Assembly (NCBI GenBank): GCA_900317905.1 | Contig: ONIN01000008.1 | Location: 1 to 64,000 of the forward strand | Length of the DNA: 64,000 nt | Source: an uncultured Eubacteriales bacterium | GTDB taxonomy: Bacteria > Bacillota > Clostridia > Oscillospirales > Oscillospiraceae | Reading direction: 5' to 3' | Shown: positions 41,446 through 49,910 of the stretch, in pieces | Layout of the letters: the number at the start of each line of letters is the position of its first letter | Position numbering within the stretch: the stretch's first letter is position 1 | The notes under the pieces: model-generated | Databases searched by the model: none | Told to the model about the DNA's origin: nothing | What the model saw: only the letters and a program-made list of their open reading frames with translations | Position numbers and translations under genes: made by a program

Positions 41446-43409
41446 GTATAGAATCGAAAGGGAGCGATCCTTTGAAACAGTCCATTAACCGGCAGCGACT
41501 GGTGCGCATTCTGGGCCTGATCATTCTGGACCTGATCATCATTAATCTGGCCGCAGTGCTGGCTCTGGTCACCCGGTTTGATTTCTCCTATGCCTCTGCG
41601 GTGAAAACCGGGTACATGCATCAGGTATGGCGCTACGCGGCCATCAACACCGTGGTGACGCTGCTGGTGTTCTATCTTCTGCGCCTGTACCACAGTGTCT
41701 GGGAGTTCGCCAGTTCTTCTGAAATGATTCGCATTGCCATGGCTTCGGTCATCTCGGCGGTGCTGTACTGGGCGGGCAGCAGTCTGCTGGGCATGCGTGT
41801 GCCGAGAAGCTTCCCGCTGCTGTACATGCTGTTTCTGGCCGCGATGATTGCAGGCCTGCGCCTGGGCTACCGCGCTTTCCGCCAGCTTCTGCACAGAACC
41901 GGCAGAGCGGGAAAGAAGAAAACCATGGTCATCGGCGGCGGCGCCGGCGGCGCCATGGTGATCCGGGAGTTTATGCTCAGCGAGCAGTCGGAAAACCGCG
42001 TGGTCTGCGTGGTGGACGATGATCCGGCCAAGCAGGGCCAGTTCATCCGCGGTGTCCGCATTGCCGGCACCACCGATGACATTGCTGACCTGGTCAAAAA
42101 ACACAACATCGAGGACATTGTGTTTGCCATTCCCTCCGCATCCAGACAGGATCGGGCGCGGATTCTGGAAATCTGCCGCGCCACGGGCTGCCGTCTGCGT
42201 ACACTGCCCGGCATTTTCCAGATCGCCAACGGTGAGGTCAGCATCCAGTCCATCCGCGAGGTGGACATCGAGGATCTGCTGGGCCGCGACACCGTGAAGA
42301 TCGACCTGGACGAGGTAGCCAAGTACATCGAGGGAAAGACCGTCCTGGTCACAGGCGGCGGCGGCAGCATCGGCAGCGAGCTGTGCCGCATGGCAGCCAA
42401 GCAGAACCCGGCCTGCCTCATCGTCTTTGATATCTATGAGAACAACGCCTATGATCTGCAGATGGAGCTGCGCCGCAGCCACCCGGATCTCAACCTGGTG
42501 GTGCTGATCGGCTCGGTGCGCGACGCCGCCCGTATGGACTCCATCTTCGAGCAGTATCGGCCGGATCTGGTGTTCCACGCGGCGGCCCACAAGCATGTGC
42601 CGCTGATGGAGGTCTCGCCCTTCGAGGCCATCAAAAACAACGTGTTCGGTACCTACAACACGGCCCGCGCAGCGGACAAGTATGGTGTGCAGCGCTTTAT
42701 CCTCATCTCTACGGACAAAGCGGTGAACCCCACCAACGTCATGGGTGCGTCCAAGCGCATGTGCGAGATGATCGTTCAGATGATGAACGAGCGCTCCAGA
42801 ACCGAGTATGTGGCTGTCCGCTTCGGCAACGTGCTGGGCAGCGCCGGCAGCGTCATCCCGCTGTTCCGCAAGCAGATCCGCGAGGGCGGTCCTGTCACGG
42901 TCACGGATAAGCGCATCATAAGATACTTCATGACCATCCCCGAGGCGGTGCAGCTGATCTTCCAGGCCGGCGCCTATGCCCATGGCGGCGAGATCTTCGT
43001 GCTGGACATGGGCGATCCCGTCCGCATCGACGATCTGGCTCGGAACATGATCCGCCTCTCCGGCCTGGAGCCGGACGTGGATATCCCCATTGTCTATACC
43101 GGCCTGCGTCCCGGTGAGAAGCTCTATGAGGAGCTGCTGCTCTCCGGCGAGGGCATGCAAAAGACCCGCAACAACCTGATTTTCATTGGCCATGAGATGC
43201 CCTTTGACCACACGCTGTTTGAGGAGCAGCTGGAGCAGCTCCACCGTCTCAGCGAACCCGATGGTACCAACGACATCCTCCGCCGGGTCGTGCGGGAGAT
43301 CGTGCCCACCTACCACGAGCCTCAGGATGATATCACCGCCAAGGAGGCCGCCCGCGCCAAGGAGGCCGCCATGGTACAGGCTGCGGAGGAGCAGGCAGTG
43401 ACGGTGTGA
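41442..43409 (+). CDS. polysaccharide nucleoside-diphosphate-sugar dehydratase (CapD/WbpM-like)
   Basis: 655 residues from ATG 41442 (4-base overlap with the kinase); TTG 41472 with AAAGGGAG upstream would shorten it by 10. Four membrane helices lie in 1-120. A CoA-binding-like Rossmann part follows (MVIGGGAGGAMVIREF), then the extended SDR with VTGGGGSIGSELCRMA (about 302-317) and the active-site stretch ILISTDKAVNPTNVMGASKR, a Tyr-less variant typical of the CapD/WbpM class. It removes water from UDP-GlcNAc or a relative in making rare sugars. A Glu/Ala-rich end may anchor it. Confidence 0.93.
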   Translation: MSIESKGSDPLKQSINRQRLVRILGLIILDLIIINLAAVLALVTRFDFSYASAVKTGYMHQVWRYAAINTVVTLLVFYLLRLYHSVWEFASSSEMIRIAMASVISAVLYWAGSSLLGMRVPRSFPLLYMLFLAAMIAGLRLGYRAFRQLLHRTGRAGKKKTMVIGGGAGGAMVIREFMLSEQSENRVVCVVDDDPAKQGQFIRGVRIAGTTDDIADLVKKHNIEDIVFAIPSASRQDRARILEICRATGCRLRTLPGIFQIANGEVSIQSIREVDIEDLLGRDTVKIDLDEVAKYIEGKTVLVTGGGGSIGSELCRMAAKQNPACLIVFDIYENNAYDLQMELRRSHPDLNLVVLIGSVRDAARMDSIFEQYRPDLVFHAAAHKHVPLMEVSPFEAIKNNVFGTYNTARAADKYGVQRFILISTDKAVNPTNVMGASKRMCEMIVQMMNERSRTEYVAVRFGNVLGSAGSVIPLFRKQIREGGPVTVTDKRIIRYFMTIPEAVQLIFQAGAYAHGGEIFVLDMGDPVRIDDLARNMIRLSGLEPDVDIPIVYTGLRPGEKLYEELLLSGEGMQKTRNNLIFIGHEMPFDHTLFEEQLEQLHRLSEPDGTNDILRRVVREIVPTYHEPQDDITAKEAARAKEAAMVQAAEEQAVTV

Positions 43410-43422
43410 GAAGGAAGCGTCA

Positions 43423-44487
43423 ATGAATAAAAAGCATAGAAAGCACAGGAAGCACAAACGCAAAGACAGAGTGCCGATGAACAAGGGGACGAAGACGCTC
43501 CTGATCATCGTATCCGTGATTGTCGGCATTGCACTGGTGCTGGGCGCCGCGGTGCTGATTCTGAACGCCCTGGGCCGCAGCCAGCTGACCGACGACGGTC
43601 TGGGCATGAACGCCATCGACGGCGCCGAGCTGCTGGATGAGGGCCGCGTGCGCTACAAGGGTCAGCTGTACCAATATAAAAAAGACATCACCACCATCCT
43701 CCTCATGGGTGTGGACCAACCGGAAAAGGGGATGGAAGCGGCCGAATATGAAGAGGGCGTCCAGGCGGATATGGATGTTTTGCTGGTGCTGGACCCCATG
43801 GAAAAGAAGATCACCATGATCTCCCTGAGCCGTGACACCATGTGTCAAATCGACATTGTGGACGCCTCGGGCAACGTCACCGGTACCGCCAAGGCCCAGC
43901 TGGCTTTGTCCTACGCCTACGGCGACGGGGCAGACCTCAGCTGCCAGCTGACGAAAAACGCGGTCTCCCGCGTGTTCTACGGACTCCCGATCTCTGCCTA
44001 CGGTTCCATCTACATGGACGGCATCGCTGAGCTGGTGGATGAGGTGGGCGGCGTCACCGTCACGGCGCTGGAGACCTTCAATCAGTTTACCGAGGGCCAG
44101 ACGGTCACCCTGACCCGGGACAATACCAACCTCTACGTCCGCTACCGTGACCACAGCACGGCCGAGGGCAACAACCAGCGTATGGAGCGCCAGAAGCAGG
44201 TGCTGCTGGGCATGGCCCGCGGTCTGCTGTCCAAGGTGCGCCAGTCGCCGGCCAGCATCCTCGATGTCTACAGAGCCGTCCAGCGGAATGTGACCACCGA
44301 CCTCAACACCGCCTCCATGGTCTATCTGGCCCGGACTGCGGCCGGCATGAGCCTGAACAACGACGTGATCAAGGTGCAGGGCGAAGCGGTGCTGGGCGCC
44401 GATGGCGAGCACGCTGAGTTTACCGTGGACGAGACCGCGCTCTATGAGCTGATTCTCTCCGTGTTTTATGAGCCCATTGATGGATAA
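43423..44487 (+). CDS. LytR-CpsA-Psr family wall-polymer ligase
   Basis: 354 residues; AGGAAG precedes ATG 43423. A Lys/His/Arg-rich cytoplasmic start, one membrane helix (about 26-48) and the LCP domain at about 75-310 are visible: TILLMGVDQPE, DMDVLLVLDPMEKKITMISL then SRDTM, and the catalytic Arg region YVRYRDHSTAEGNNQRMERQ. These enzymes move polymer from lipid carrier to peptidoglycan, which suits its place after the capsule genes. It ends in, or just before, the glutamate racemase start. Confidence 0.92.
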   Translation: MNKKHRKHRKHKRKDRVPMNKGTKTLLIIVSVIVGIALVLGAAVLILNALGRSQLTDDGLGMNAIDGAELLDEGRVRYKGQLYQYKKDITTILLMGVDQPEKGMEAAEYEEGVQADMDVLLVLDPMEKKITMISLSRDTMCQIDIVDASGNVTGTAKAQLALSYAYGDGADLSCQLTKNAVSRVFYGLPISAYGSIYMDGIAELVDEVGGVTVTALETFNQFTEGQTVTLTRDNTNLYVRYRDHSTAEGNNQRMERQKQVLLGMARGLLSKVRQSPASILDVYRAVQRNVTTDLNTASMVYLARTAAGMSLNNDVIKVQGEAVLGADGEHAEFTVDETALYELILSVFYEPIDG

Positions 44488-45256
44488 TATGAAACAAGAT
44501 CTACCCATTGCGGTATTCGATTCCGGCCTCGGCGGCATCAGCGTCCTGCGGGAGCTGCGCGCCCTGATGCCCGAGGAGAATTACCTCTATTTCGGCGACA
44601 GCGCCAACGCGCCATACGGTGTGCGGAGTCTGGAGGATGTCCGAGCGCTGACGATCCGTGCGATTTCTACATTATATAATAGAGGGATCAAGGCAGCGGT
44701 CATCGCCTGCAATACGGCCACCAGTGCCGCCATCATCCCGCTTCGAGAGCAGTTCGCGGATATCCCTGTCATCGGCATGGAGCCGGCGCTGAAGCCCGCT
44801 GTGCTGGAGCATCCCCACGAATGCGTTCTGGTACTGGCCACGGCCCTGACCCTCCGGGAAGAGAAGTTCTCCCATCTGATGGAGAGCTACGACCGTCTGG
44901 CGGAAGTGATCTCGCTGCCCTGCCCGGAGCTGGTGGAGTTCGTGGAGCGGGGAGAGCTGGACAGCCCGGCTCTGGACGCCTATCTTGCGGAGCGGCTGGG
45001 TCCCTGGCGGGATCGGGCGGACGCAGCGGTGCTTGGGTGCACCCACTTCCCATTTCTGCGGGAGGCTATCCGAAAACACCTGAACCCCAGTGCTGTGCTC
45101 TACGACGGCGGCGCCGGCACCGCGAGACAGACCCGGCGGCAGCTGGAGCTGCGAAATCTGCGCAGGGGAGGGGACGACCTGGGCCATGTCGTGATCGAAA
45201 ACAGCCTGGGCACGCCGGAGATCCTGGGACGCAGCTGCAGGCTTTTGGAGCTGTAA
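44480..45256 (+). CDS. murI: glutamate racemase
   Basis: About 258 residues. ATGs at 44468, 44480 and 44489 are all possible, and none has a strong ribosome site; the gene overlaps the LCP stop. Motifs are AVFDSGLGGISVLRE, FGDSANAPYG, VIACNTATSAA (first catalytic Cys) and VLGCTHFPFL (second Cys), all typical. It makes D-glutamate for peptidoglycan. It ends about 100 bases before the sortase substrate gene. Confidence 0.94.
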   Translation: MDNMKQDLPIAVFDSGLGGISVLRELRALMPEENYLYFGDSANAPYGVRSLEDVRALTIRAISTLYNRGIKAAVIACNTATSAAIIPLREQFADIPVIGMEPALKPAVLEHPHECVLVLATALTLREEKFSHLMESYDRLAEVISLPCPELVEFVERGELDSPALDAYLAERLGPWRDRADAAVLGCTHFPFLREAIRKHLNPSAVLYDGGAGTARQTRRQLELRNLRRGGDDLGHVVIENSLGTPEILGRSCRLLEL

Positions 45257-45284
45257 TCTAATTTCACTTTTTTCGAAAAAAAGC

Positions 45285-45313
45285 TTGCAATCTTTGAAAA
45301 AGTGCTTTATAAT
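45285..45313 (+). promoter_or_regulatory. promoter of the sortase-substrate gene
   Basis: TTGCAA, a 17-base spacer and TATAAT, 43 bases before ATG 45357. Confidence 0.7.
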
Positions 45314-45356
45314 AGCTTTTGTATTTTAAGAAAAACTGCTTAGGAGGCAAGAAAAT

Positions 45357-45602
45357 ATGAAAAAGATCGTTGCAATTGCTCTGATCGTCGTTCTGGTCTT
45401 CGCTCTGGCTTCCGTTGCTTTCGCGGCGGATAACGTCATCAGCCCCCAGAAGGACAACACCAACCCCAACGTGACCCCCGCCCCCGGCAAGACCTCTCCC
45501 CAGACCGGTGAGAGCATCTCCGCCCTGTGGGTTCTGCTGACTGCCATTCTGCTGCTGGCCGTTGCCGTGTTCTGCGGCGCCAAGCTGGTCAAGGTGAAAT
45601 AA
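45357..45602 (+). CDS. small secreted protein with SPQTG sorting motif
   Basis: 81 residues; TTAGGAGG precedes ATG 45357. A signal peptide (MKKIVAIALIVVLVFALASVAFA) leaves only about 25 mature residues rich in Pro, Asn and Thr. A sorting-type end SPQTGESIS, a membrane helix (ALWVLLTAILLLAVAVFCGA) and a Lys tail follow. The SPxTG pattern matches class B-type sortase substrates of Clostridia, and a class B sortase gene follows. Very small size suggests a wall-bound peptide or scaffold rather than an enzyme. A terminator separates it from the sortase gene. Confidence 0.85.
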   Translation: MKKIVAIALIVVLVFALASVAFAADNVISPQKDNTNPNVTPAPGKTSPQTGESISALWVLLTAILLLAVAVFCGAKLVKVK

Positions 45603-45618
45603 GCATCGAATCATCAAT

Positions 45619-45650
45619 GCCCCATGCTTTGGCGTGGGGCGTTTTTTCTT
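45619..45650 (+). terminator. terminator after the sortase substrate
   Basis: GCCCCATGC pairs with GCGTGGGGC (one G-T) and is followed by GTTTTTTCTT. It makes the small substrate transcript separate from, or in excess of, the sortase. Confidence 0.82.
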
Positions 45651-45723
45651 TCGTCAACGATCCACAGACCGCCGCAATCTGTGCGCTTCGGTCTGTTCCT
45701 CATTTCCCTGAAAGGAGAAAACC

Positions 45724-46527
45724 ATGCAAGAAACCAACGATCGCAAGCGGCAGACACTGATCCGCTCGATCCTGATCGTCATCCTGATCCTGGCGCTGCT
45801 GGCCATTGGCTACTGCGTCTGGTATCTGATTCAGTATCAGAAGGGCGCGCAGCTGGGCTCGGATCTGCAGACCATCGGCATCATCGCGGAGGACGTCATC
45901 GACGAGGAAGCTCCGGAGCAGCAGAAGTCTGTGGAGATCCCTATCGATTTTGAAGCCCTCTGGGAGGTAAACCCCGACATTTACGCCTGGGTACAGGTGC
46001 CCGGCACGGCCATCAGCTATCCGGTTGTGCATCGGGAAGGGGACAACGGCTTTTATACCAACCACAGCTCCGACGGTGCCTACTACTCCGGCGGCAGCAT
46101 TTACAGTGAGGACTACAATTCCGAGGACTTTACCGATCCCATGACCGTGCTCTACGGTCACAACCTGCGCAATGGCACGATGTTCGCCCAGCTCAACGAC
46201 TTTGCGGACGTGACCGTCTTTGCCGCCCACCCGCGGATCTATGTCTACATGCCCGACCGGGCCCTGGTCTACGACATTTTCTCCGCCGCGCCTCACTCCA
46301 ACGAGCATCTGCTGGGCAACCATGTGTTCTCGGACAGGGAGGACTTCGAGACCTTCTTTTCCGACCTGGCCGCCACGAAAAACATGGGCGCCAATTTCCG
46401 CACTACGCTGTTTCCCACCTTCGACAAGGATCGGGTACTGACCCTCTCCACCTGCTATCGTCCCAACAACCAGCAGCGGTTCCTGGTCATGGGCCGTCTG
46501 ACGGCGGATATTCCAGCAGCGAAGTAA
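45724..46527 (+). CDS. srtB: class B sortase
   Basis: 267 residues; AAAGGAG precedes ATG 45724. One N-terminal membrane helix (about 13-35) is followed by the sortase barrel. The catalytic triad is His146 (LYGHNLR), Cys244 (TLSTCYR) and Arg252 (QQRF). NPDIYAWVQVPGTAISYPVV is the class B N-terminal signature. It anchors SPxTG-type proteins to the wall; the gene 45357-45602 is the obvious substrate. Confidence 0.93.
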   Translation: MQETNDRKRQTLIRSILIVILILALLAIGYCVWYLIQYQKGAQLGSDLQTIGIIAEDVIDEEAPEQQKSVEIPIDFEALWEVNPDIYAWVQVPGTAISYPVVHREGDNGFYTNHSSDGAYYSGGSIYSEDYNSEDFTDPMTVLYGHNLRNGTMFAQLNDFADVTVFAAHPRIYVYMPDRALVYDIFSAAPHSNEHLLGNHVFSDREDFETFFSDLAATKNMGANFRTTLFPTFDKDRVLTLSTCYRPNNQQRFLVMGRLTADIPAAK

Positions 46528-46557
46528 ATTACTGCACAATTTTTGCTTTAAAACAGA

Positions 46558-46596
46558 AAGTTCCCTCTCAAATGTTACAAAGAGGGAACTTTTTGT
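46558..46596 (+). terminator. terminator after the sortase gene
   Basis: AAGTTCCCTCT pairs with AGAGGGAACTT around a 12-base loop. TTTGTATT follows. Confidence 0.8.
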
Positions 46597-46616
46597 ATTA
46601 ATTATTCATTTAACAC

Positions 46617-46645
46617 TTGAAATTTAGAAGATTATTGTATATAAT
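46617..46645 (+). promoter_or_regulatory. promoter of the SLH hydrolase gene
   Basis: TTGAAA, a 17-base spacer and TATAAT, about 100 bases before ATG 46746. The leader is longer than usual. Confidence 0.7.
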
Positions 46646-46745
46646 CAGGTTTAGTCAAATATAGGAAAAGTCTATTCTGCCGGTTTTTGCACATCCGGCG
46701 TGGGGACGAAGCCTACACAAACGCAGAAAAAAGAGGAGGACACCC

Positions 46746-48848
46746 ATGAGCAAGAGAATCATCAGCGTAGTGCTTTGTGTCGTTATGCTCTTCAGCCTGA
46801 GCATTGCGGCCTTCGCTGCGGACGTCAACTACAAGGAGATCAAGGGCCAGTATTCCTACTGCCCCTCCCTCGGCTTCCTGGACATCGCAGGCAACCAGAT
46901 GTACGACTTTGAGTACAGCGATGCGTACTTCACCCACACGGGCTATGAGTATGATCACGCTCTGGCCAAAGTTTCCATGGTGCTGACCCAGGCTTCCTTC
47001 GCCAGTGCCAGCCACAACGCCGACTGGTCTGACGGCAATGAGAACTTCAACGCGCTCATGCAGCAGTGCGGCTTCGGCAACATGGACTGCAACGAGGACG
47101 CTGTTACTCACCCCGGTCTTGAGACCATCGGCATTTACAGCGCTTCCAAGCAGATCATGGACAACGGCGGCGCCTACACGCTGATCGTGCTGTCCTTCCG
47201 CGGCCACAACTACGGCGGCGAGTGGTACGGCAACTTCGACGTGGGCACCTCCGGCGACCACCCGGGCTTTGCCAAGTGCGCGCAGGCCGGTCTGGACTTC
47301 CTGAAGCAGTACATCGCCAAGCAGAACATCTCCGGCCGCATCAAGGTCTGGACCACCGGCTTCAGCCGCGCAGCCGCTGCCGCGAACATGTTCGCTGGTG
47401 CGCTGGACAAGGGCTACAACCTGGGCAACGTGACCCTGAGCCCCCACGACATCTACGCCTACACCTTCGAGACCCCCAAAGGCGTCTATGACACCGACGG
47501 CTACTGCCGCAGCCAGCTGTTCGGCAACATCCACAACATCATGAACCCCAACGATTTCGTTCCCTGGGTCAGCTTCGCTGCCTGGGATCAGGATCGCTAC
47601 GGCATCGACTACTACACTCCCTGCTATCAGAACGATGCGGACTACAGCGCCCGCAAGCCCGCCATGACCGCTGAGGTCAAGAAGATGGGCTGGATGAACC
47701 TGGGCCCCATCAGCCTGGACACCATCGACATGTTCCACTACTGGCTGGATCCCCTGAACCAGCTGGGACTCCAGAAGAAGACCCAGATCGAGTATTACGA
47801 GGAGCTGACTGCTGCCCTGTTGGACGTGTTCGCTCCCTCTCGTCAGTACTTTGTGGAGAACTACCAGGCCGACATTCAGGAGTTCAGCGCCACCCTGCTG
47901 GGTGTTGACGTCAGCCGTCTGCTGAACGCCGTGGGCATCTTTGCCACAAAGTTCCTGAACATTCAGAACCTGGCGCAGCTCATCGACTCCCTGACCATCA
48001 CCGGCGCTGTTGCCAACGGCAGCCTGGTGGACGTCACTGTCGACCTGCTCATGGAGTCTCTGCAGGAGGCCAAGTGCGCCAACTATGACGGCGATCAGGT
48101 CCGCGCCATGCTGGGCAACCTGGTTCCGAAGATGCTGGTGCTCCTGGTGCGTCACCCTGTCACCACCCTGAATCTGCTGGCCAACGCCCTGCAGATCATC
48201 AACGCCCACTTCTCCGAGATCACCCATGCCTGGCTGCGCTCCTCCGAGCCGGAGTACTTTGCCAAGCAGGGCAAGGCCATCACCTACCAGAGCGAGTATA
48301 AGGACGTCTTCACCCCCGACTGGTACTCTGACGAGGTCGAGTATGTGACCCTGGGCAACATCATGAACGGTACCGGTGACGGTATGTTCAACCCCAACCG
48401 CGACCTCACCCGCGCTGAGTTTGCCACCGTCCTCTATCGTCTGGAGGGCAGCCCCACCACCAACCTCTACGATCCCTTCAACGACGTGGAGAAGGGCAGC
48501 TGGTATCAGCAGGCGGTCGCCTGGGCTTACCAGAGCGGTGTGGTCAAGGGCTACAGCGCCACCGAGTTCGGCCCCTATGACAACATCACCCGCGAGCAGA
48601 TGGTCACCATGCTGCAGCGTTACGCCTCCCGCCACAATCCCACCAGCATGTCCACCAGCCTGAACGGCTTCCCCGATGGCGGCTACGTCTCTGACTGGGC
48701 CACCGCCGGTATGCAGTGGGCTGTCGCTGTCGGCGTCATCAACGGCACTGGCGACGGTACCCTCCAGCCCCAGGGCTTGGCCACCCGTGCGCAGATCGCC
48801 CGCGTCATGCAGCAGTTCTGCGAGATCAAGGCCGGCATCACCGCCTGA
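46746..48848 (+). CDS. secreted alpha/beta-hydrolase-like protein with SLH domains
   Basis: 700 residues; GAGGAGG precedes ATG 46746. A signal peptide (MSKRIISVVLCVVMLFSLSIAAFA) precedes an alpha/beta hydrolase resembling class 3 lipases: AYTLIVLSFRGHNYGGEWYG, nucleophile region VWTTGFSRAAAAANMFAG (Gly-Phe-Ser-Arg-Ala, not the usual GHSLGG), and MNPNDFVPWV for the acidic residue. From about 500, three SLH repeats appear (YVTLGNIMNGTGDGMFNPNR, GVVKGYSATEFGPYD, GVINGTGDGTLQPQ). It is wall-attached and probably acts on an ester or lipid. It shares its layout with the SLH lipase at 32573 but has the domains in reverse order. Confidence 0.88.
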   Translation: MSKRIISVVLCVVMLFSLSIAAFAADVNYKEIKGQYSYCPSLGFLDIAGNQMYDFEYSDAYFTHTGYEYDHALAKVSMVLTQASFASASHNADWSDGNENFNALMQQCGFGNMDCNEDAVTHPGLETIGIYSASKQIMDNGGAYTLIVLSFRGHNYGGEWYGNFDVGTSGDHPGFAKCAQAGLDFLKQYIAKQNISGRIKVWTTGFSRAAAAANMFAGALDKGYNLGNVTLSPHDIYAYTFETPKGVYDTDGYCRSQLFGNIHNIMNPNDFVPWVSFAAWDQDRYGIDYYTPCYQNDADYSARKPAMTAEVKKMGWMNLGPISLDTIDMFHYWLDPLNQLGLQKKTQIEYYEELTAALLDVFAPSRQYFVENYQADIQEFSATLLGVDVSRLLNAVGIFATKFLNIQNLAQLIDSLTITGAVANGSLVDVTVDLLMESLQEAKCANYDGDQVRAMLGNLVPKMLVLLVRHPVTTLNLLANALQIINAHFSEITHAWLRSSEPEYFAKQGKAITYQSEYKDVFTPDWYSDEVEYVTLGNIMNGTGDGMFNPNRDLTRAEFATVLYRLEGSPTTNLYDPFNDVEKGSWYQQAVAWAYQSGVVKGYSATEFGPYDNITREQMVTMLQRYASRHNPTSMSTSLNGFPDGGYVSDWATAGMQWAVAVGVINGTGDGTLQPQGLATRAQIARVMQQFCEIKAGITA

Positions 48849-48871
48849 TCTTCTCAGCAAAACCAATCACA

Positions 48872-48900
48872 GACACACCGCTTCGGCGGTGTGTCTTTTT
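48872..48900 (+). terminator. terminator, first of two identical hairpins
   Basis: A 10-bp stem GACACACCGC/GCGGTGTGTC with a TTCG tetraloop, then TTTTT. It follows the SLH hydrolase gene. Confidence 0.88.
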
Positions 48901-49038
48901 GCCTTTCTGCAGTACTGCGCGGAAAGCAACAATCTGCATGGGGTGCGCGAGGGGATGGGATTCCCCTCGCAGATCTGATTATTCTCAGACGCCGAAGGCG
49001 ACTGAGTGCTCAACCGCTCGACGAAGTCGGGAGGTTGA

Positions 49039-49068
49039 GACACACCGCTTCGGCGGTGTGTCTTTTTT
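49039..49068 (+). terminator. second copy of the same terminator
   Basis: Identical to 48872-48900 (stem, TTCG loop, then TTTTTT), 167 bases downstream. Between them lie two more weak hairpins (CTCAG..CTGAG near 48983 and CTCAACC..GGTTGAG near 49010). Duplicated by local recombination. Confidence 0.85.
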
Positions 49069-49145
49069 AAAGATTTGACAGCGGAGAAACCTTGTGTTAT
49101 ATAAATATAGTATATGATCGCAAAAAATGGGAAAGGCGGGTGCTT

Positions 49146-49910
49146 ATGGAGTTCATTACATCCAGAAAAAATTCCATCATCCGCCGTCTGCGGAGTCTCG
49201 GCAGAGAGCGCAGCCTGCGGCAGCAGGAGGGGTACTTCGTCGGTGACGGGGAAAAGCTCCTCCGAGAAGCCATCGCCTCCGGCGCGGAGGTGGAGACCGT
49301 CCTCTGGGCGGAGAAGGCCGCCTTCTCGCTGCCGGATCCCGTACACCAGCTGACCGCCCCCGCGGAGCTGGTGGAGTATGTCTCGGCACTGTCGAAATCC
49401 CCGGGGCCGGTGTTTACCGTAAAAATCCCGGAGCGGCCGCTTCCGGAGACGCCGAAGCGGGTGCTGGTGCTGGAAACCGTCCAGGATCCCGGCAACGTGG
49501 GCACCGTCTTGCGCACTGCCAACGCCCTGGGCGCAGACGCGGTGCTGCTCACCGGGGCCTGCGCCGATCTCTACAGTCCGAAAACCGTCCGTGCTACCAT
49601 GGGCGCCATCTTCCGCCAGCCGGTGCTGGAGTGTTCTCATGAAGAGATGAAAGCCCTTTTGAAGCAGTGGCAGCTGCCGCTTTACGGTGCGGCTTTGACG
49701 GATACTGCCAGGGATCTGCGGGAGATTTCCCTCTCCAGAGCCGCCGTGGCCGTGGGCAGCGAGGGCAGGGGACTCAGCAGGGAGCTGCTGGATCTCTGCG
49801 ACGGCCAGATCATCATCCCCATGCGGCCGGACTCCGAGAGTCTCAATGCCGCGGTCGCTGCCAGTGTGATCCTCTGGGAAATGGTTCGGGCAGGTGACGG
49901 CAATGGCTGA
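49146..49910 (+). CDS. SpoU/TrmH-family RNA methyltransferase
   Basis: 254 residues from ATG 49146 (AAGGCGGG upstream). An N-terminal RNA-binding part (ITSRKNSIIRRLRSLGRERS) is followed by the SPOUT trefoil knot: VLVLETVQDPGNVGTVLRTA (motif 1), AVAVGSEGRGLS (motif 2) and IIIPMRPDSESLNAAVAASVI (motif 3). It methylates 2'-O ribose in rRNA or tRNA; the exact target cannot be told. It overlaps dprA by 8 bases. Confidence 0.92.
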   Translation: MEFITSRKNSIIRRLRSLGRERSLRQQEGYFVGDGEKLLREAIASGAEVETVLWAEKAAFSLPDPVHQLTAPAELVEYVSALSKSPGPVFTVKIPERPLPETPKRVLVLETVQDPGNVGTVLRTANALGADAVLLTGACADLYSPKTVRATMGAIFRQPVLECSHEEMKALLKQWQLPLYGAALTDTARDLREISLSRAAVAVGSEGRGLSRELLDLCDGQIIIPMRPDSESLNAAVAASVILWEMVRAGDGNG

